Source of the DNA: Mesaphorura yosii
Lineage: Eukaryota; Arthropoda; Collembola; Poduromorpha; Tullbergiidae
Reading direction: 5' to 3'
Assembly: GCA_009869945.1 (NCBI GenBank)
Contig: WIXG01000237.1
Span: forward strand, 1 to 64,000
Length of the DNA stretch: 64,000 nucleotides
Shown piece by piece: positions 62,001 to 64,000 of the stretch; the first letter of the stretch is position 1; the number at the start of each line of letters is the position of its first letter. Made by a program: the position numbers and the translations under genes. Below the pieces are notes generated by a model. That model saw only the letters and a program-made list of their open reading frames with translations. It had not been told where the DNA came from and searched no databases.

Positions 62001-63530
62001 ATGCCAAAACTTTGGTCAGATTATCCTGTGTTTTCCTAAGTACTGCTAAAATAGGTTTGAAGGAATTGAAAGCCGGTTTATCGTTGGAAAGAAAAAGAGG
62101 AAGTGGTTGGCCCACAGGCGAAGAGACGGCTCCCGTGAGTTGCAGTTGGATATGGCAAATAACAAATCTACTGTGGTTAGTGCAGCTACAATTCGGGGTT
62201 ACCTTGATCGTTCAGGCAATTACTGTAACCCTCCGAAGTTTAAGCCTCTGCTGACCGGTGACCACAAGAAAAAAACGAGTAGAGTGGTGCCAAAAGCACA
62301 TCAAAACTCAGTGGCACAATTTGGTTTTCAGCGACGAGAGTAGATTCCAGCTCTACAGCAATGAAAGAAGACGTTGGGGTAAAATCCGACAGAATGTCGG
62401 CAAGCCGAAGTTTGGAAAGTCCACCATGGTTTGGGGTGCCATATCGTCTAAACGAAAGTCCACCCTGACCTTCATAAACGGAAATGTGAACAGCGTAAAG
62501 TATCAAGAAATTCTCACAACATCACTGCCTAGTATTAAAGCGTTGTATCCAAAAAAAAGTTCACCTTTGTTCAAGACGGAGCCACCTGCCATACGTCGAA
62601 ATCAAACTGAGAATGGTTACACAGAAACGCATTTCATGTTTCCGATTGGCCAACAAATTCACCAGACCTCAATCCAATTGAAAACATGTGGGGACTAATG
62701 AAGGTTCAAGTAGAGAAACAACGGCCGAAATCGTTGTGAGGTCTTAAGAAGTTAATTCAGAAGGTTTGGGACGAAACTTAACTCTCTACAGTCAAGTCCC
62801 TGATCAGTGTTATGCCCAGACGAATTCAAATGTATATTGAGGCTAAAGGTGGCTACACTAAATATTTATGTTCTATGTAATTTCAACAACATTGTTCTTA
62901 AATGCATGTAAATATTCAATACTGTGAATAACTCGTCCTTTTCCTGGTACCGTCAAATGCTTTGGGGTCAAATTTTATGCACAATACTGTATCTCTGTTC
63001 CGTAAAACACGAATGCGAATGTCGATTACTCAGAAAAGCATCTCACAAGAGTCCATTTGTCATAGGCAATTAAGCATCGACATGTAAGACAGAGCTCAGA
63101 TGGTTCGGATGGAAGATGGCCACATTCTTGCGCATCCGGACTCCGTACCACACCCGCATAGCACAGCATTCCGTGGCGCCTATTAGCGTGTACTGCTTCA
63201 AAGAATAAACTAATTAAGCCATTTGCAGGAAAGTGAGACCTCGCATGTGAATGGCTTGGCCTGGCGTGTGCCAACTGCGAACCTGCGTGTGTCATGAATA
63301 CTAATTACCACATGAGGGCAGGCGGCAGAAGCTCTCCATTTCCATACCCTTTAAGCCTGTCATTACGTCCGGTCGTCCAGTAGTGTTTATTTCAATGCTG
63401 TATGCAACTTTTCCTACAGCACTTGAAAATTGACAAACTAGACTTACACAATGCTCCGCTGAATCCAAAAGATGACAAGGAGGACGACCTTCCACCAAAA
63501 AGTACTTTGATTTGTCCCGAATAGATTCAT
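50064..63530 (-). CDS. Cys-loop ligand-gated anion channel B (GlyR/GluCl-like, tandem paralogue of A)
   Basis: Ten coding exons on the minus strand: 63530-63448, 58193-58108, 57993-57920, 57784-57561, 54860-54778, 52143-52003, 51920-51729, 51115-51047, 50580-50402 and 50327-50064 (1395 nt, 464 aa). Exon 1 encodes a signal segment (FWWKVVLLVIFWIQ). The receptor has TMDYKVDLYLRQKW, AIWKPEVYF, the Cys loop Cys163-Cys177 (CMMDLSKFPLDRQMC) and a second pair (about 221 and 235). M1 is shared with A (ILMVVISWVSFWMD), and M2 is VPGRVTLGITTLLTV with the anion-type PGR. M3 is GFVFLALLEFTVVNY and M4 ends in WPYYLYC. Intron positions and phases equal those of gene A, so the two arose by tandem duplication. 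The intracellular loop is shorter and differs in sequence (RRGRGRDYNFQYNED). The homologous GC donor of A is a normal GT here. Exon 1 is supported by phase and hydrophobicity only. Confidence 0.92.
53009..53400. repeat. Foldback element with inverted arms of 15-16-bp tandem units
   Basis: The left arm (53009 to about 53084) and right arm (about 53322-53400) are inverted copies. The outer 60 bases match with one mismatch and the inner parts match less well. About 270 bases separate them. Each arm is itself a string of about five related units of the type GACTGTATCTACCCG, GACTTAATCTACCCC and GACCCAATCTGCCGGG. The structure resembles a Foldback or MITE-type non-autonomous element. No coding capacity and no clear target duplication are visible. 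Confidence 0.85.
53999..54045. repeat. Short inverted repeat, 19-bp arms
   Basis: ATTTGCTACCAAAAATATT (53999-54017) pairs with 54027-54045 with a single mismatch around a nine-base loop (CTTCGGAAC). It lies within an intron of channel B. It could be a tiny MITE remnant or a structured intronic RNA. Nothing identifies its role. Confidence 0.6.
54861..57560 (-). other. Intron of anion channel B
   Basis: This 2.7-kb phase 2 intron is equivalent to the 2.5-kb intron of gene A. Open frames inside (for example 56953-57243 on the plus strand) resemble nothing. No repeat was recognised. Confidence 0.55.
61757..62989 (+). mobile_element. Tc1-type transposon, 1.23 kb, decayed
   Basis: The element starts CAGTATTGTGTATAAAATTT at 61757 and ends with its inverted copy (about 26-28 bases, one or two mismatches) at 62989. 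It is flanked by TA at 61755-61756 and 62990-62991, the Tc1/mariner target duplication. The ends carry the family CAGT terminus. It sits in the first intron of channel B in the opposite orientation to that gene. The good conservation of the terminal repeats but broken transposase implies a fairly recent but now non-autonomous copy. Confidence 0.92.
61993..62866 (+). pseudogene. Broken Tc1-family DDE transposase
   Basis: Family motifs occur in order but in different frames: RKRGSG with the DNA-binding region near 62090-62110, then a frame with KKRVEWCQKH, FSDESRFQLY (first Asp, near 62330) and TMVWGAIS. After an eight-A run at 62551-62558 the frame must shift to reach VQDGATCH (second Asp). 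An in-frame stop follows before DWPTNSPDLNPIENMWG, which holds the final Glu. About 34 residues separate that Asp and Glu, which fits the Tc1 DD34E class. With frameshifts and a stop it cannot make an active enzyme as it stands. Confidence 0.88.
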
Positions 63531-64000
63531 ATTTGATTCAATTTGAGTTAAAAGTGAAATAGTCACGGATTGATGAGAAAATGAGATGTCGAAAGTCACA
63601 CGTCCCAATTCGATTTCAATTTAATGAGGCCGACTTGAACTCGCTTTTCGCCTCTGCCTTTTGCCGTCGAGGTTTTGATTCACAACTTCAGGCTTCTGAA
63701 ATTAAATTTCACTTTTCCAATTCGTGTTTTCTGATTGCTTTTGAATGCCGAAAATATGTTGCGAGTTTCACAATAACAAAGTTTCGATTTCGGTGCGAAA
63801 AGCACAAGTTCTCGGCGTGTCCCGGCTCAAATGCCGTGCTCGGTTCTATTAGATCAAATTCTCATTTTCGGGTCGCATTGAACTCCGGTTTGGCTTCTTG
63901 CTCAGCTCTGTTCTTTTCTGACACGTACACTGGAGCATGCATATGCATGACTTTCTCTGTTGTTTGCGATTCGGGAAGAAAGCACGGAATGAGAAAAATA
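63531..64000. other. Upstream region of anion channel B
   Basis: The last 470 bases lie upstream of the channel B start codon on the minus strand and should include its 5' leader or promoter. No TATA box, coding exon or repeat was recognised. Confidence 0.4.

Larger units (their letters stand above)
58194..63447 (-). other. First intron of anion channel B with Tc1-type insertion
   Basis: This 5.25-kb phase 2 intron joins the signal exon to the DLVILDELL exon. It contains the Tc1-type element at 61757-62989. Outside that I see no gene. A plus-strand open frame at 58112-58648 overlaps the second coding exon in antisense and looks like chance. Confidence 0.55.

Overview
The window is animal nuclear DNA. 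Genes are split by short GT-AG introns of about 60-90 nt plus a few multi-kilobase ones, polyadenylation signals are AATAAA, and histone messages end in the animal stem-loop. The gene set (NOP58, chimaerin, CREG, separase, glycine/glutamate-type anion channels, a Tc1 transposon) and the intron style suggest an invertebrate, probably an arthropod or a close relative. The sequence alone does not fix the species. All gene models below were built by hand: exons were joined by splice sites, reading phase and protein family similarity, and each full model has a coding length divisible by three.

Layout. 0.8-2.8 kb (+): NOP58, seven exons. 3.4-14.5 kb (-): a chimaerin-type Rac GTPase-activating protein (SH2, C1, RhoGAP), seven coding exons with introns up to 4.4 kb, convergent with NOP58. 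14.5-17.6 kb: nothing recognisable. 17.6-18.9 kb (-): a secreted CREG family protein, five exons.

19.6-25.6 kb (+): an unusual chromatin locus. Three intronless, divergent histone genes (H3-like, H2B-like, H2A-like) each have a TATA box, a lengthened N-terminal tail, and a near-identical 3' histone stem-loop followed by a purine-rich element. Between H2B and H2A lies a six-exon gene for a 481-residue basic protein with an AT-hook; I do not recognise its family. No H4 or H1 was found.

26.0-30.1 kb (+): one continuous eleven-exon reading frame that joins an N-terminal WD40-type beta-propeller, most like GNB1L/Asa1, to a complete separase protease domain with the His and Cys dyad 26 residues apart as in human separase. 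This apparent fusion is the most surprising gene in the window.

31.3-63.5 kb (-): two tandem paralogous Cys-loop ligand-gated anion channel genes, A (47576-31328) and B (63530-50064). They share ten-exon structures and intron phases and have distinct signal-peptide exons. Their long introns hold a 60-bp foldback repeat (53.0-53.4 kb), a short hairpin (54.0 kb) and a decayed Tc1-type transposon with intact terminal inverted repeats (61.76-62.99 kb).

Functional links are loose: ribosome biogenesis, Rac signalling, a secreted glycoprotein and neuronal receptors sit side by side. The adjacency of divergent histones, an AT-hook protein and separase could reflect a germline or meiotic chromatin neighbourhood, but that is inference.
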